Assembly: GCA_003522085.1 (NCBI GenBank)
Contig: DPGI01000009.1
Coordinates: 81,422-145,421 of the forward strand
Reading direction: 5' to 3'
DNA: 64,000 bases
DNA from: Clostridiales bacterium
GTDB lineage: Bacteria; Bacillota; Clostridia; Christensenellales; UBA1242
Both the position numbers and the translations under genes were made by a program. The notes beneath the pieces are model-generated. The model worked only from the letters and a program-made list of their open reading frames with translations, did not search any database and was not told the DNA's origin. This document shows positions 30,218 to 42,700 of the stretch, in pieces (positions within the stretch are counted from its first letter, which is position 1; each line of letters begins with the position of its first letter).

Positions 30218-31600
30218 TTATAATTCAATTTTCTTTGAAATATAATCTTTAAGTTCGTCAACATGAAGACGGATTTGTTGCATTGTGTCGCGATCACGAA
30301 CAGTGACTGTATCGTTTTCAAGTGTGTCAAAGTCAACTGTTACGCAAAGCGGAGTTCCGATTTCGTCTTCACGGCGATAACGCTTTCCGATTGAGCCGGC
30401 TTCGTCATAATCAACCATGAAGTGTTTGCTGAGTTGAGCATAAATCTCACGGGCTTTTTCAGAAAGATTTTTTTGAAGGGGAAGGATTGCAACCTTGTAT
30501 GGAGCAATTGCAGGGTGGAAGTGCATTACAACTCTGCTTTCGCCATTTTCAAGTTGTTCTTCATCATAGGCGTTGCAAAGATATGCAAGCATAAGTCTTT
30601 CTACACCGAGTGATGGTTCGATTACATATGGAATGTATTTTTCGTTTGTTACAGGGTCTTGATAAGTTAAATCTTTACCGCTGAATTTTGCGTGTTGTGA
30701 AAGGTCATAATCTGTGCGGTCGGCTACACCCCAAAGTTCGCCCCAGCCGAATGGGAATTTAAATTCAAAGTCAGTTGTTGCTTTTGAATAGAAGCAAAGT
30801 TCTTCTTGATCGTGGTCGCGAAGTTTAAGATTTTCATCTTTAATTCCGATTTCAAGCAGCCAGTTGTGGCAGAAGTTTTTCCAATAGTTAAACCACTCAA
30901 GGTCTGTTCCTGGTTGGCAGAAGAATTCGAGTTCCATTTGTTCGAATTCACGAACGCGGAAGATGAAGTTTCCTGGAGTGATTTCGTTCCTAAAACTTTT
31001 CCCAATTTGACCGATCCCGAAAGGCACGCGTTTTCTTGTTGAACGTTGAACATTTTTGAAATTTACGAAAATTCCTTGTGCGGTTTCTGGGCGAAGATAG
31101 ATTGTTGAACTTGAATCTTCGGTTACACCTTGGAATGTTTTAAACATAAGGTTAAACTTTCTGATTGGAGTAAAATCAGATTTTCCACAGATAGGGCATA
31201 CGATTGATTTTTCTTTAATGTAGTTTTCAAGTTGTTCGTTGCTCCAGCCTGCGATATTTTCTTCGATTCCTTTTTTCTTCATGTATTCTTCAATAAGATT
31301 GTCGGCGCGGTGACGTGCTTTGCAGTTTTTGCAGTCCATAAGTGGGTCTGAAAATCCGCCTAAGTGTCCGCTTGCTTGCCAAACTGTTGGGTTCATCAAG
31401 ATTGAGCAGTCAAGTCCAACGTTGTATGGATTTTCTTGCACAAACTTTTTCCACCAAGCGGCTTTGATATTGTTTTTCATTTGCACGCCAAGAGGGCCGT
31501 AGTCCCACGCGTTTGCAAGTCCGCCATAAATTTCACTTCCTGGGAAGATGAAACCTCTGCCTTTGCAGAGATTTACGATTTTGTCCATTGTTGCTTTCAT
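30218..31600 (-). CDS. glyS: Glycyl-tRNA synthetase, homodimeric (alpha2) type
   Basis: Charges tRNA-Gly. This is the class II, single-chain GlyRS: it opens with [31 protein letters not shown], has Cys pairs of a zinc-knuckle-like insert ([21 protein letters not shown]), motif 2 [25 protein letters not shown], motif 3 [15 protein letters not shown], and a C-terminal anticodon-binding domain ([17 protein letters not shown]). At 460 aa it is normal. AAAGGAG lies eight bases before the ATG. Expression is governed by the glycine T-box in its leader. Confidence 0.97.
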   Translation of the reverse strand: MKATMDKIVNLCKGRGFIFPGSEIYGGLANAWDYGPLGVQMKNNIKAAWWKKFVQENPYNVGLDCSILMNPTVWQASGHLGGFSDPLMDCKNCKARHRADNLIEEYMKKKGIEENIAGWSNEQLENYIKEKSIVCPICGKSDFTPIRKFNLMFKTFQGVTEDSSSTIYLRPETAQGIFVNFKNVQRSTRKRVPFGIGQIGKSFRNEITPGNFIFRVREFEQMELEFFCQPGTDLEWFNYWKNFCHNWLLEIGIKDENLKLRDHDQEELCFYSKATTDFEFKFPFGWGELWGVADRTDYDLSQHAKFSGKDLTYQDPVTNEKYIPYVIEPSLGVERLMLAYLCNAYDEEQLENGESRVVMHFHPAIAPYKVAILPLQKNLSEKAREIYAQLSKHFMVDYDEAGSIGKRYRREDEIGTPLCVTVDFDTLENDTVTVRDRDTMQQIRLHVDELKDYISKKIEL

Positions 31601-31633
31601 ATTTTTCTCCTTTTTTAAGGCATGGGTTTAAAT

Positions 31634-31783
31634 AAAAAAGCCCTATGCCGATTTTCAGCATAGGGGCGATTGATTGGTCGCTGTTCCACCCTAATTCGCA
31701 AGTTGTCTTGCCTTCGTTTACCGTTTCGCTGGCGGCGCTTCGCTCAAAGATTCCAACCTTTTCATCACGAAGATTAAATTACA
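31634..31783 (-). promoter_or_regulatory. Glycine T-box riboswitch with compact Stem I
   Basis: Read on the minus strand. Stem I is closed by CTTCGT/ACGAAG (31772-31767 with 31717-31712), with a glycine codon GGT followed by A at 31722-31719 as likely specifier. Stem III is GCAAG-ACAA-CTTGC (31711-31698). The antiterminator (31693-31661) is complete: TAGGG, bulge TGGAACA (T-box core), GCGA, then TCGC and CCCTA. The competing terminator stem reuses CCCTA (31665-31641) and ends in T residues at 31640-31634. Uncharged tRNA-Gly would turn glyS on. Stem I spans about 61 nt, shorter than the usual 100 or so. Confidence 0.9.
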
Positions 31784-31789
31784 TGACTG

Positions 31790-31818
31790 ATTATATGTTT
31801 AATTTATCTTTTTGTCAA
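31790..31818 (-). promoter_or_regulatory. Promoter of the T-box/glyS transcript
   Basis: On the minus strand: perfect TTGACA (31818-31813), 17-bp spacer, perfect TATAAT (31795-31790). +1 is expected near 31783. Confidence 0.85.
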
Positions 31819-31834
31819 TTAAAATTTAATTAAA

Positions 31835-31862
31835 ACAAAAAAGAAGGATTATTTTCCTTCTT
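31835..31862 (-). terminator. Terminator of the ABC-F gene
   Basis: Minus strand: AAGAAGGA (31862-31855), loop, TCCTTCTT (31848-31841), then T residues. The 5' arm overlaps the stop codon. Confidence 0.75.
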
Positions 31863-33438
31863 ATTTTTGTTTTTGCATATATTCTTCATATGTTCCGTTG
31901 AAATAAACAATTTCGTCTTCGCTTTTAATGTCGATTATGCGATTTGCAACTGTTTCAATTATTTCTTGGTCGTGCGATGCAAAAAGGAGAGGCCCTTTAA
32001 AGTTTTGCATTCCAGTGTTAAGCGAAGTGATGCTTTCAAGGTCAAGGTGGTTTGTAGGTTCGTCCATGATGATTACATTTGCGCCCTTAAGCATCATTTT
32101 TGCAAACATACATCTTACGCGTTCGCCACCAGAAAGAACGTTGACAGGTTTAAGGTTTTCTTCGCCGGTGAAAAGCATTCTGCCAAGCCAACTTCTAATG
32201 TATGTTTCGTTTTGGTCTTTTGAAAATTGTCTGAGCCAGTCAACTATTGACAGGGTGCAGTTTTCAAAATATTCACGGTTATCTTGTGGGAGATATGAAA
32301 TAGAAATCGTTTTGCCAATATGAATTGAACCGCTGTCCGCTTGTTCTTTTCCCATTAAAATATTAAATAAAGTTGTGATATCTTGGCTGTTTTTGGCAAA
32401 AAATGCGATTTTTTGGTCTTTTTCTACATTAAAAGAAAGATTTTTAAACATTCCTTTTTTAGTAAGGTTTGTAACTTTTAAAATTTCTTTTCCGATTTCT
32501 TGGTCGAATCTGAAGTCGATGTAAGGATATTTTCTTGATGAAGGTTTAATATCTTCGATTGTCAATTTTTCAAGTTCGCGTTTTCTGCTTGTTGCTTGTT
32601 TTGATTTTGAAGCATTGGCAGAGAAACGAGCGATAAATTCTTTTAATTCTTTTGCACGTTGTTCGGCCTTTTTGTTTTGGTCTTTTAATTGACGCGCGAT
32701 GAGTTGACTTGATTGATACCAGAAGTCATAGTTTCCGATAAACATATTTATCTGACCGAAGTCTACGTCACATATGTTTGTGCAGACTTTATTTAAGAAG
32801 TGACGGTTGTGGGACACGATAATAACGATATTTTCAAAGTCGAGCAAGAAATTTTCAAGCCAAACGGCTGTTTTGAAATCAAGGTTGTTGGTTGGTTCGT
32901 CCAAAATCAAAATGTCAGGATTTCCAAACAATGCTTGAGCAAGCAAAACTTTGACCTTTATTTTTGGATCGACATCACGCATAAGTGAATAATAAATTTC
33001 ATCAGTTACGCCCATACCTTGCAAAAGGTTTTTGGCTTCGCTTTCTGCTTCCCAGCCGCCAAGTTCGGCAAATTCTGTTTCAAGTTCGCCAGCTTTGATT
33101 CCGTCTTCTTCGGTGAAGTCAGGTTTAGCATAAAGAGCGTCTTTTTCTTTTTGAATGTCCATCAAACGCTTGTGTCCAAGCAAAACTGTGTCAAGAACGG
33201 TTTCGTTGTCGAATGCGTTTTGGTTTTGTTGCAACACGCTCATTCTTTCGCCAGGCGTGATAAAAACATCGCCGGTGTTTGGTTCTAATTCGCCGGTGAG
33301 AATTTTTAAGAAGGTTGATTTGCCAGCGCCGTTTGCCCCGATGATGCCATAGCAGTTGCCTTTTGTAAACTTTAAATTGACATCTTTATAAAGAGTTCTG
33401 CCACCGAATGCGAGTGATACGTTGTTTACTTGAATCAT
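31861..33438 (-). CDS. ABC-F family ATPase, YbiT-like
   Basis: A cytoplasmic ABC-F protein of 525 aa with two ATPase domains and no membrane part; such proteins act on the ribosomal E-site. The first Walker A is IGANGAGKST (about 33-42) and the first Walker B is DILILDEPTNNLD. The first signature motif is degenerate (MRDVDPKIKVKVLLAQALF instead of LSGGxxxR), as in YbiT. The P-site-tRNA-interaction linker region is Lys/Arg-rich (KKAEQRAKELKEFIARF). The second domain has NVLSGGERVRCMFAKMML and VIIMDEPTNHLD. This placement suggests a housekeeping translation role rather than antibiotic protection, but the class cannot be fixed without phylogeny. Confidence 0.92.
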   Translation of the reverse strand: MIQVNNVSLAFGGRTLYKDVNLKFTKGNCYGIIGANGAGKSTFLKILTGELEPNTGDVFITPGERMSVLQQNQNAFDNETVLDTVLLGHKRLMDIQKEKDALYAKPDFTEEDGIKAGELETEFAELGGWEAESEAKNLLQGMGVTDEIYYSLMRDVDPKIKVKVLLAQALFGNPDILILDEPTNNLDFKTAVWLENFLLDFENIVIIVSHNRHFLNKVCTNICDVDFGQINMFIGNYDFWYQSSQLIARQLKDQNKKAEQRAKELKEFIARFSANASKSKQATSRKRELEKLTIEDIKPSSRKYPYIDFRFDQEIGKEILKVTNLTKKGMFKNLSFNVEKDQKIAFFAKNSQDITTLFNILMGKEQADSGSIHIGKTISISYLPQDNREYFENCTLSIVDWLRQFSKDQNETYIRSWLGRMLFTGEENLKPVNVLSGGERVRCMFAKMMLKGANVIIMDEPTNHLDLESITSLNTGMQNFKGPLLFASHDQEIIETVANRIIDIKSEDEIVYFNGTYEEYMQKQK

Positions 33439-33464
33439 GTCTTTATTTCCTTTTAAACAAAATT

Positions 33465-33493
33465 ATTATGGACTAAATATTATAAATTGTCAA
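33465..33493 (-). promoter_or_regulatory. Promoter of the ABC-F gene
   Basis: Minus strand: TTGACA (33493-33488), 17-bp spacer, CATAAT (33470-33465). AAAGGAAA serves as Shine-Dalgarno. Confidence 0.6.
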
Positions 33494-33669
33494 TAATTTA
33501 ATGTTTTTTAATTGATTTTTATTATTTTTTTGTTATTTTTTAATCATTTTTATTAAATTATTGATTTTTAGGCTTATTTAAAGGCGATAAAAAGTTTTTT
33601 TAATTTTTTTTATATTTTTTATATAATAAAAAAATATTTTTTATTTTTAATTTTTCCTTTTACTTTGCT

Positions 33670-33697
33670 TTGAAAAATTTGTCAAAAAAAGTATAAT
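33670..33697 (+). promoter_or_regulatory. Promoter of the giant surface-protein gene
   Basis: TTGAAA (33670-33675), 16-bp spacer, perfect TATAAT (33692-33697), giving a leader of about 78 nt before the ATG with TTGGAG upstream. The preceding 33500-33660 is extremely A+T-rich (runs of T and TA) and holds no gene; such tracts can act as UP or bent-DNA elements. Confidence 0.6.
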
Positions 33698-33781
33698 TAA
33701 ATTGAAGTATTATGCAAACAATAAATTAGTCTTGTATTTTGCAAACGCCTTCAAAAGTTTAATAAAGGTTGGAGATAATTT

Positions 33782-36700
33782 ATGAAACTTAAAGCGCCTA
33801 AAACTTGGCAACTTATTTTAATCTTAGTCTCAGTTATTGTGCTGGCTATCGGCGGCTCATTTTTGGCTGTCTATCTTAAAACAGGATTCAAACCAGAAGT
33901 TACACCTCCAGAGTCAATCGAAATAAATGACGTTGATGGCGTTTATAATTTATCCACGACACAATATGAAGCCGTAAAGCAATTTAGACTTAAAATCACA
34001 ACTCCAACCGAAAACGTAACTCAAAACGAAATCACATTAAGCTTTGCATCTGGCGTTTCAGTAACAACAACCGAAGACGGAAAAATCTCAGACGGAATTA
34101 TCATCGTTCCACAAAAAGTAAAAATGAATGAGGAATTTTATGTTCAACTTGTTCAAGAAGCATATCTCGACTCTAACAGCGACGAACATATATTAAACAA
34201 AGGCGGGATCTCACACCTTATCGTTACCACTCAAAACAACACGCTTACTTCATCGCAAATCCAAGTTGCTGTTGACAAGCCAGTAGGGGAAATTAAACTT
34301 GAAGCATACAACGCTACAACAGGCGACAAACTCACAGCTGATGGCGCAAACAAAATTTCACAAGGCACAAACTTTGTTTTAAAACCAACCTTCTATCCAG
34401 AAGCAAGCCAATATATGTTCAGCGACGATAAAAACGACGCGGCAACCACAAAAAGACAAAAAGATATATATTATGAATCAGCTTCTTCAAACGAAGGAAT
34501 TACATTAAACTACAATGACGGCGACATCTATTTTGTAGCCGGAAACGAAACTTCAGCCGGCAACATTATCAACGCCTACACATTCGCTTCGGCCGAAGAC
34601 CAAGCAGAATTTTATGCTAACAACTCCGAACTTGCAGGCCTTCCACTTTACACCGAAGCAATCCGCGTTTTGTCAACCGCTGAAAAAGCAATCAAAACAC
34701 AAATCAAAGTTGACGTTGTTGAAGCCAATGTTGGAAGTTTTTCAATCAAACCAACAGCGGGCTCACCATTTGAATTTACGGTTAACAAACTGTTTAGAAT
34801 TTCAGCTGGATCGAGTGCTCTTGCCGAAAAAGAAATATCTATCAGAATTCGCGACATTCACGACAACGACCTTTCATCTATGATTAAAAATGTCGGCCTT
34901 CGAATTATCTCAATCAAAGATACAAACTCAGGACTTGATATTGTCAACGACCTTTCAAACTTTGTTACAGTTAAGGGCGGAGCAATCAAAATTTACGACG
35001 AAAAAGAATATGTTTTAATCAATTCAAACGTTAAAAACCTTAACCACGCATATTGGGAAATATCAACTAACGGCGAATATGAAATCGTTGCTGAAATTAA
35101 ACTTTTTGTTCAAGACGAAAATGGTGATACACACATTTTTGATAACGCCACCGAACGCAAAGTCTATATGCAATCAAAAGAAAATGTTGAATCTGACATT
35201 TATTGGGAAACCGGTATTGTTGAATCGGGCATTTCAATGACAATCGTATACGACAAAAACGGAAATGTTCTTTCTTCAGAATACAAAGACGATTTAAGAA
35301 CAATCTCTCACGTTCCATCAACAAACGTTTATACAAAGAGAGTTTTCTTTGCATATTATGATGCCGCTTTTCCTGATGGAAAGGACATGGGTGACTATGT
35401 TGCTGTTACTGACGACGGCGCAGGAATGTATACAATTTCAAGCGGAGAAACCAAAAAACTTTACCCATTGCTCAATAGTTATCAACTTGTAGCAAAAGAA
35501 GCGATTGACTTCAACCTTGTTTTTGCAACAGTTAGAACTGATGCATACGGCAACCCAATCATGAACGCATCAGGAACTTACACTCTTGAAAAAATCTCTT
35601 CAAAAGTTTTAGTTTCTGTTAAAAAGACTCTGCAAGGATTCAAGTCAGTTGTAATCGACTCAATCGACGAAAAATATTTCGTAGAAAATCGCGGTTATTA
35701 TGCAATTCCAACAGGTGTTGAAAACGCTTTTGAATTAAAACTTACATTAAAAGAAGCGAGTGATGCGGCTATTTTCGAAAACGAAAAAAGCAAAATCTCT
35801 TTCTATGCAAGCAAAGACATTGCAGGCAAAGACAGAGTTGGAAGCGATGTTTTTGAATTTGGCGAAATGACTCTTGCTGGCGGCGTTGTTACTATTCCAG
35901 TAAAAACAAAAGCTGATGTAAACATTGCTGAAAAATTGGGAACAAAATTCTTTGTTCGTGTTGAATACAACAACTCAGTTGCAATTTTAGATTGGACTGC
36001 TCAACCTGCTGATGGCGACAAGCAAGCGGGAGTAGTTGTTTACAACCAACGTCCAGACGGAATTTCAAATGATTTTTTAGAAAATCAAACATTTAATGTA
36101 ACTCAAACAATGACAAACACCGGTTCTAGTGAAATAACAATTAGGGGCGGGAAAATTGCCGAACCAGGATATATTGGCGAAAACGCAATTAATCAGTTTG
36201 CTGAACTTATAAATGGCGAAAATTATACTATAATCACTGACGTTTACGGACGTGCTTTTAAGTATGATTACACAATTTCATCTTCTAATTCAAAAATCGT
36301 AATTGCGGACAACAACGAAAAGAAAATCACATTCGGCACAGGCACTGAAGATGGAATTATTGTTACAATCACAGCGGGCAGCAAATCATTCAACTTTACA
36401 TTAAATGTTTCAACTACTGGTGTGACAGGAATTAAAGTTGATGGAAAAGATCAAGACAACCTTGCAAATCCAAAATACTCATTGGATGGCAAAGTTGAAA
36501 AGGATGCAAGCGGAAATTATAAAGAAATCGTTCTCAAAAACACAGCCGGTGAAGGTGCTAGAAATGGACTTCTTGATGTCTTTGTGTCTTCTGGACTATA
36601 TGATCCAAGCTACTATACAATCAAACTTAAAGATGAACCAAGCCAAGCATTGACAGAGATGATTACCTTTGAGTATGGAAATACTACGACGGAAATTAAA

Positions 36701-39700
36701 AGTTTCAAAATTAAAGAAAACTTTGCAGACGACGTTACAATTTCATTTGTTGCAACAAACAGCGATTCAACATTAAACTTTACTTTTGACATCACAATTA
36801 AAAAATACGCAACAGAAGAAAAAGTTGACTTTGCAAACATCAAATATGGAGAATATTATGATGAGGACACTGGCAAAACAATAAGCCAAATAGGAGTTGC
36901 AGACGAAGACAAAGGTGAAAACTTCGACCCAACAGCGACATATGTTTATTCTGCTTTCCCAATCGACCTTAATAAATACGTTAAAGTTAGACTTGGTGAA
37001 GCAGACACCGAAGGAAATGTTACATATGTAAATTGGGCAGAAATATATAAAGAAAAACAGGATCTTGAAATCAACTCAACAGTGGTTGGAAAAATTGAGA
37101 ATGGAAAGTTGACATTTAATGATGTTTACGAACCAACACAATACACATTTACTCTTTATGTTTTAAATGGAAACAAATATGCTTATTATAAAGATTTAAC
37201 ATTTGTTGTATGTCCAAACTTTAAGCTTGTTCAAAAAAACAAAGATTTAAGCGTTAAAAACATAAAGTTAGATAATGACTTCACAAAATATTTTGAGCTA
37301 AAAAGAATAACTCTTGGATATGGTACTGTTCAAGCAAATGGCGTAGGCGAAATTACAGGAATTTCATCATATGAAGTTTCAAAATATTATCAACTTGATA
37401 CAAATAAAAAGTTTGTATCTGTTTTGCCTTTAGATTTAGGTTATGGTGAAACATACAAAACAATCACAATTTCAGCAAAAACAATTATCAACGAAACCGA
37501 AAAAGTTGTAGCAACTTGCTCGGCAAATCTTTCACTTGGATTTAGCATAGTTAATCTTGCAAGCTTCTCAGATTTGTTTATGCTTGGAAGAACAATAAGA
37601 CATAACGGCTATGATGCTGTTTGGGTTGACAGAAATAGTGCAACTTTTGTAAAAGATTATAAGGATACTGAGAGCGGCATAGGTGTAAAACTCAACCCAG
37701 TTAAAAATGCTTACACCATCGCCGCAACGCTAATCACCTTTACAAGCGCATCAAACAATGCGTTGGTGGCTGGCAATTCAGTTTACTTCCAAGTATACTT
37801 TACTGACGGAGACAACACACTTGCCACATGGAGAATTCCATTTGTTTGGTCACGTGTGGGAAGCAAAATTGCATCTTATCCATATGAAACACCTAGCGAT
37901 TCAAACACAAACAACACCGACTTAAATGACACCCTCAACAACCCTAATAATTTGTTTGTCGAAGTTGAAGGTGGCAAAACATATTATCTCGTTGCGCCTT
38001 TTGAATATTACTTGGAAGAAGGAATTTTAACCATCGTTGAAAGTATTGGCGACGGCGATGGCGACGGCAAAGACGACGGCGATATAACATACACTTCAGG
38101 CGAAACCAGTGGAACTTTCACTTTTAAAGGCGTTTCATTCACGGTTAATGAAAACAATGAAATCCAAGCCACAGGCGTAAATGGTGGCAAACCAATTTCA
38201 GTTGGAGAAACATTTACAATTACTAAAGACGAAGTTACAACAACTTATTACTATAAAGCAATTAACACAACGGACAAGAAAATCACAATTTATAAAGCAT
38301 ACAAGGGAACTAAAAACGAAAGTGGATGCACAATAAATTATAAAGGCGAAGAACCATATACTTACACTTACAAAGACAGCATTTTTGGCCAAATGTTAAC
38401 TTCACTTGGAAATAACGAGTATTTAACAGGTTTGCAACAAACAGATTTTGCAGACGGAACAGGATATGTCTTTGAAGCTTTAAACAATCAAAAAGTATAT
38501 TCAATAACAGACAATAAACTTACAATCAACAACATTATTTCTGAAAACGATGTTGACACATTCTTCTACATTGTTCAAAAAACAAATAAGGGAAGCGTTG
38601 AAAACTTAAGATACAAATTTACTCTTAAAGTTAAACCAAATGCGACAAACTTTGTTAATGTAACATATCCATTTGGTGGCAGCGCTGAAAACTTAACAGT
38701 TGAAAATGGTGATACAACAAATCCACCTATCGATTTAAAAGCAAAATTAGGCGCAGATACTCAAAATCAAGGCAAACATAGAATTGCAGACATTATTAAA
38801 GTCAATGGCATAGATGTCGACATTTCAAAAGATGCAACATTAACTGTTTCACAACTTTTGATTGACGGAACGGATTATACTTCAAGCTATGCGGACAACA
38901 CTAGATTTACAGTTGCATTTGAAATCGTAAAGGACAACGCTACTCAAAAACAAACAAATCTTAATGTAACTTTTACAAACAAAGCAAATGCAAAAAATAT
39001 CACAGTAAAATTGTTAAGAGCATATCCAAATGTTTACGGCGCAGATTTTGAATATGTTTTCTCAATCAATGCAAGCAGTGTTGAATACTTTATTAAATAC
39101 AACAATGCAAAACCAACAGTCGGTAACCCAGAACCGGGGAAACCAGTGGGTGAATTCACAGTCGGAACTCGTGATGCGACTTGGAAATTAGCAAATACTA
39201 CAGACGCTCAAACAGTTAACGTGACAACAAAGCAACGCACTGATTCAGGCGAAAGCAATGTCGATCCAAACAAAGTGGTAACAGTGTTAACTCATGATGA
39301 TTTGGGAAAGGGATACACAGTTGAATATAATTACAAAGCAGCAAATCCAACCCTTTCAATCAAACTTCCAGCATTTAGAGCAAGTGAAATAACAAGAAAA
39401 GTTTACTTCTCGGTTGACGGAAAAGTAATTTCAACAATCACGTTAATTATTCCGGCAACCGTAGTTGCTAAACAAGTTAAACCAACGCTTGATGCTGGTA
39501 ATGAGTATACAATAACAGATTTGGCTGACGTATCAGAAACTACAGACGCAAAACTAACAAAAATCGAAATATGCGAAGATAATGATGCTGATGTAAAAAA
39601 GTATGTTTCAATAGTTAATAATAAACTCGTTATAAAAAATTCGATTGCTTCTCATGAAATAAAATTAAAACTCAGCTATACTTACGGGGAAAATACAGGT

Positions 39701-42700
39701 TTTGTAATATACACCTATGAAATTGCAGCGAACATCAAACCTAAGCAATCTCTTGAAACACAATCGTTAGTTGCGGGAACAGAGTATAAAAAATTATCTT
39801 TTACAGATTTACAAGACACAACAAGTGTTTCTGCAAATGGCTTTACATTAGCTTGGACGGCACAAGATTCTGGATTGTTTGAAAACATTTCAATGACAAA
39901 CGATAATAGCGAAAATAGCGGAAATATCAGCATCAAGGCAAATTACGTTGCAATCACAACCAGCACAACTGTTACATTAACCTTGTCATATGAAAATGGT
40001 TTGTTCACGTTTGATGTTAGCGTGCCAATTACAATTTATCCAGCAGTTAAACTTCAAACAAACTATCCAAACCCAAGCGCAACTGAAAACTTAACATATG
40101 AATCGGTTAAAAGCGGAACAGAAATCAAAAACTTCTTATCATCAGCTGCAGAATTTGCAAGCGCAGAAAGAATTAAAGCAGCAGCGGCTAATGCCGACGT
40201 ATCAAATGGCGAATACATAGGCTCATATAACAATGAATATAGCGCATTAATTAACAACGCTTTAGTAAAAATCATTGAACAACAAAATATGGGTCCAGTT
40301 AATTGTGGTGAAAATGCACTATCATCTAGCGCAGAAACAAGCGCAGGAATAAACTCAACGTTTACATTCACAAAAGGCACAGGCACAGGCACAAGTTATG
40401 TAATTTTGCAAGTTAAATATCATGGCGTATCAATCAACTATACCGTTTATGTTTTTGACAATGTTGTAAGTGGTTATGTAAACTCTACAATCCATAGAAA
40501 CGGCGAAGTCGAAACCATATATCAAGATCGTATCAACACCACAGACTTATTCAATAAGTCAAGATTGCTCAAACTCGAAGTTGGGGCAAGTGCAATCGTT
40601 GGCGCAGTTTATTATCCATATAAAGTCACAGTGAATGACGACGGAACATATACCGATCCAATTCAACTTTTGCAATTCCAACTTAAATCTGAATATGTTG
40701 GCAGAACCATATATGTTGACAGCGGAAAGGATAAACTTACACTTGCTGCAAATCAAACAATCGTATTCTTTGCAAAGGCAGGTGCAGACGTAACAAAAGA
40801 TGCCGTAATGACTGGCGTTACATTTGTTCGCACAGCAGGTAGAGTTGAATATCGTTATGCAACAGCCGACGGACAAAGCATTGATATAACAAATGCGGAT
40901 ATGAAAACGGCAGCGACTACAGCAATTCCTAATGCCAACAACACTTATATAGTTGGCTACTATATTGGCGAGAAACCTACAAATACAAATGGCTTTAAAT
41001 CTCAAATCAGCTATCAAGTTGAAATGGGATTAGATATTGATGTTGATCGCAAGTTTGATGCGAGCAACTCAAATTCGACACCAACGATTATTGAAATCGA
41101 AGCTCACAAGGGTGAATATTATCGTTTGGTTGAACAAGCGGGAATTCGTCACCCATCAACCGGCGAACTTATCACTGCAAAATCACTCGGTGATTCAACA
41201 ATTTCTTATGAAGTAGTAGATGTAAAAGGCAATGCACAATATGCTAGAAAATTTGACAACTATAAAGAATTTAAATACCGAAACTTAAAACATGAAGACT
41301 ATCTCAAGTTGCACGATATTGCAGAAGACGTTGGTGGCAAGAAAATTTACGACTACTATTTGTTTGGACTTGGTTGTGCAGCCGATGGCGATTATGTTTT
41401 GCTTAAAATAATTTATACAAATGGTGGTGAGCACCAAAATTTCTTTGTTGCAATCAAGATTGTTCCTGACTATGAAATCACTCTTGCGGGTGAAAAATAC
41501 GAACCTGTTGTTGAAAATAATAGCGCATATGTAACAAACAAAGATAAACCTTATGTGTTTACTCCTGTTAAGACTACCACAACTACAACAGAAGGCGAAA
41601 GCACAACTACAACCACAACCTACAAAGAAATGACACTTGCGGCTAGCGGTTCAGGCGAACAACTCATTTCTGCAATCAGAACAAACTGGAACTCAACAAA
41701 CATTGCTTACAGTTTTGACTATGTGCTTACACAACAAGAAAACAGTGAATACAACACTGAGGCAAATCTTACTAAGTTGCGATTAAAGGATAATGGTTGG
41801 GGAGAGTCGTCTCCATATAAACCTAACTCGACAACAATTAAATTTGCTCCTGCAGAAGTTGTGTTTGGTGTAAAACAATATTTTGTTGAAATTACTGATG
41901 ATTATGGCTACAAGATTATGTTCTATTTCAATCTTGTTCCTGCAGACGATCAAACACCAACAGTTTATGAAGCAGTTTCAACCTTAAACTTTATTGAAGG
42001 CGAGGATTTTGATATCGGACTTGTTTATGATGCAATTTCAATCAATGAAGTCAAAGATGAAACAACAGAAACAACAGAAACAACAGAAACAACAGAGCAA
42101 ACGCCGAAAACGGCTGAAATCGAATACAACAAAGCGCCAGAAAGCGATGCAATCAAAAAGATTATTCTTCAAAACATTGATGCATGGGGACTTACAACAA
42201 ACTATACAGCAAGTTTAAACGGCATATCGGGATTGACTGATAAATATCAAACGGCCCCTAAATTCCATGATGTGACAGTCAAAGACGTTACTTTCAAATA
42301 TGAAAGCGACAAAGGAGTTTCGGCAGGCTCGGTGGATGTAAACAAATACAAAGAATTTTCTTTAGGATCGGGCGGTGCTGTAAAAGTTGGTTCATATTAT
42401 TCTTATAATGGTGTGACTTACTTAACACAATACAATGGAACAAAAGTATCGCTGTCTACCACTTTAACAGGGGAAATAACCGGAACTACAACTGGAGAAG
42501 GTGAATCTGCAACTACAACTTACACTTGGAAAACCCCAAACATAGTCAATAATCAGGGTGCAGAAATGGTTAATGGTAAAATTAAAATCAAAGTAGGCGA
42601 ATCTTTATATGGAGAAGGCGGCACCATTAAAATCGACGTTGACGGCAACATCTATACAACATATTTCGTTGAAAAGATTGAATATAATGAAAGCACTAAG

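Noticed and set aside
31645..31833. Small plus-strand frame upstream of glyS
   Set aside because: It lies in the T-box leader, whose minus-strand RNA motifs explain every conserved base.
42062..42096. Possible CRISPR-like repeat
   Set aside because: Units are 9 bp with no spacers and code in frame for Thr-Glu linker; no cas gene in the window.
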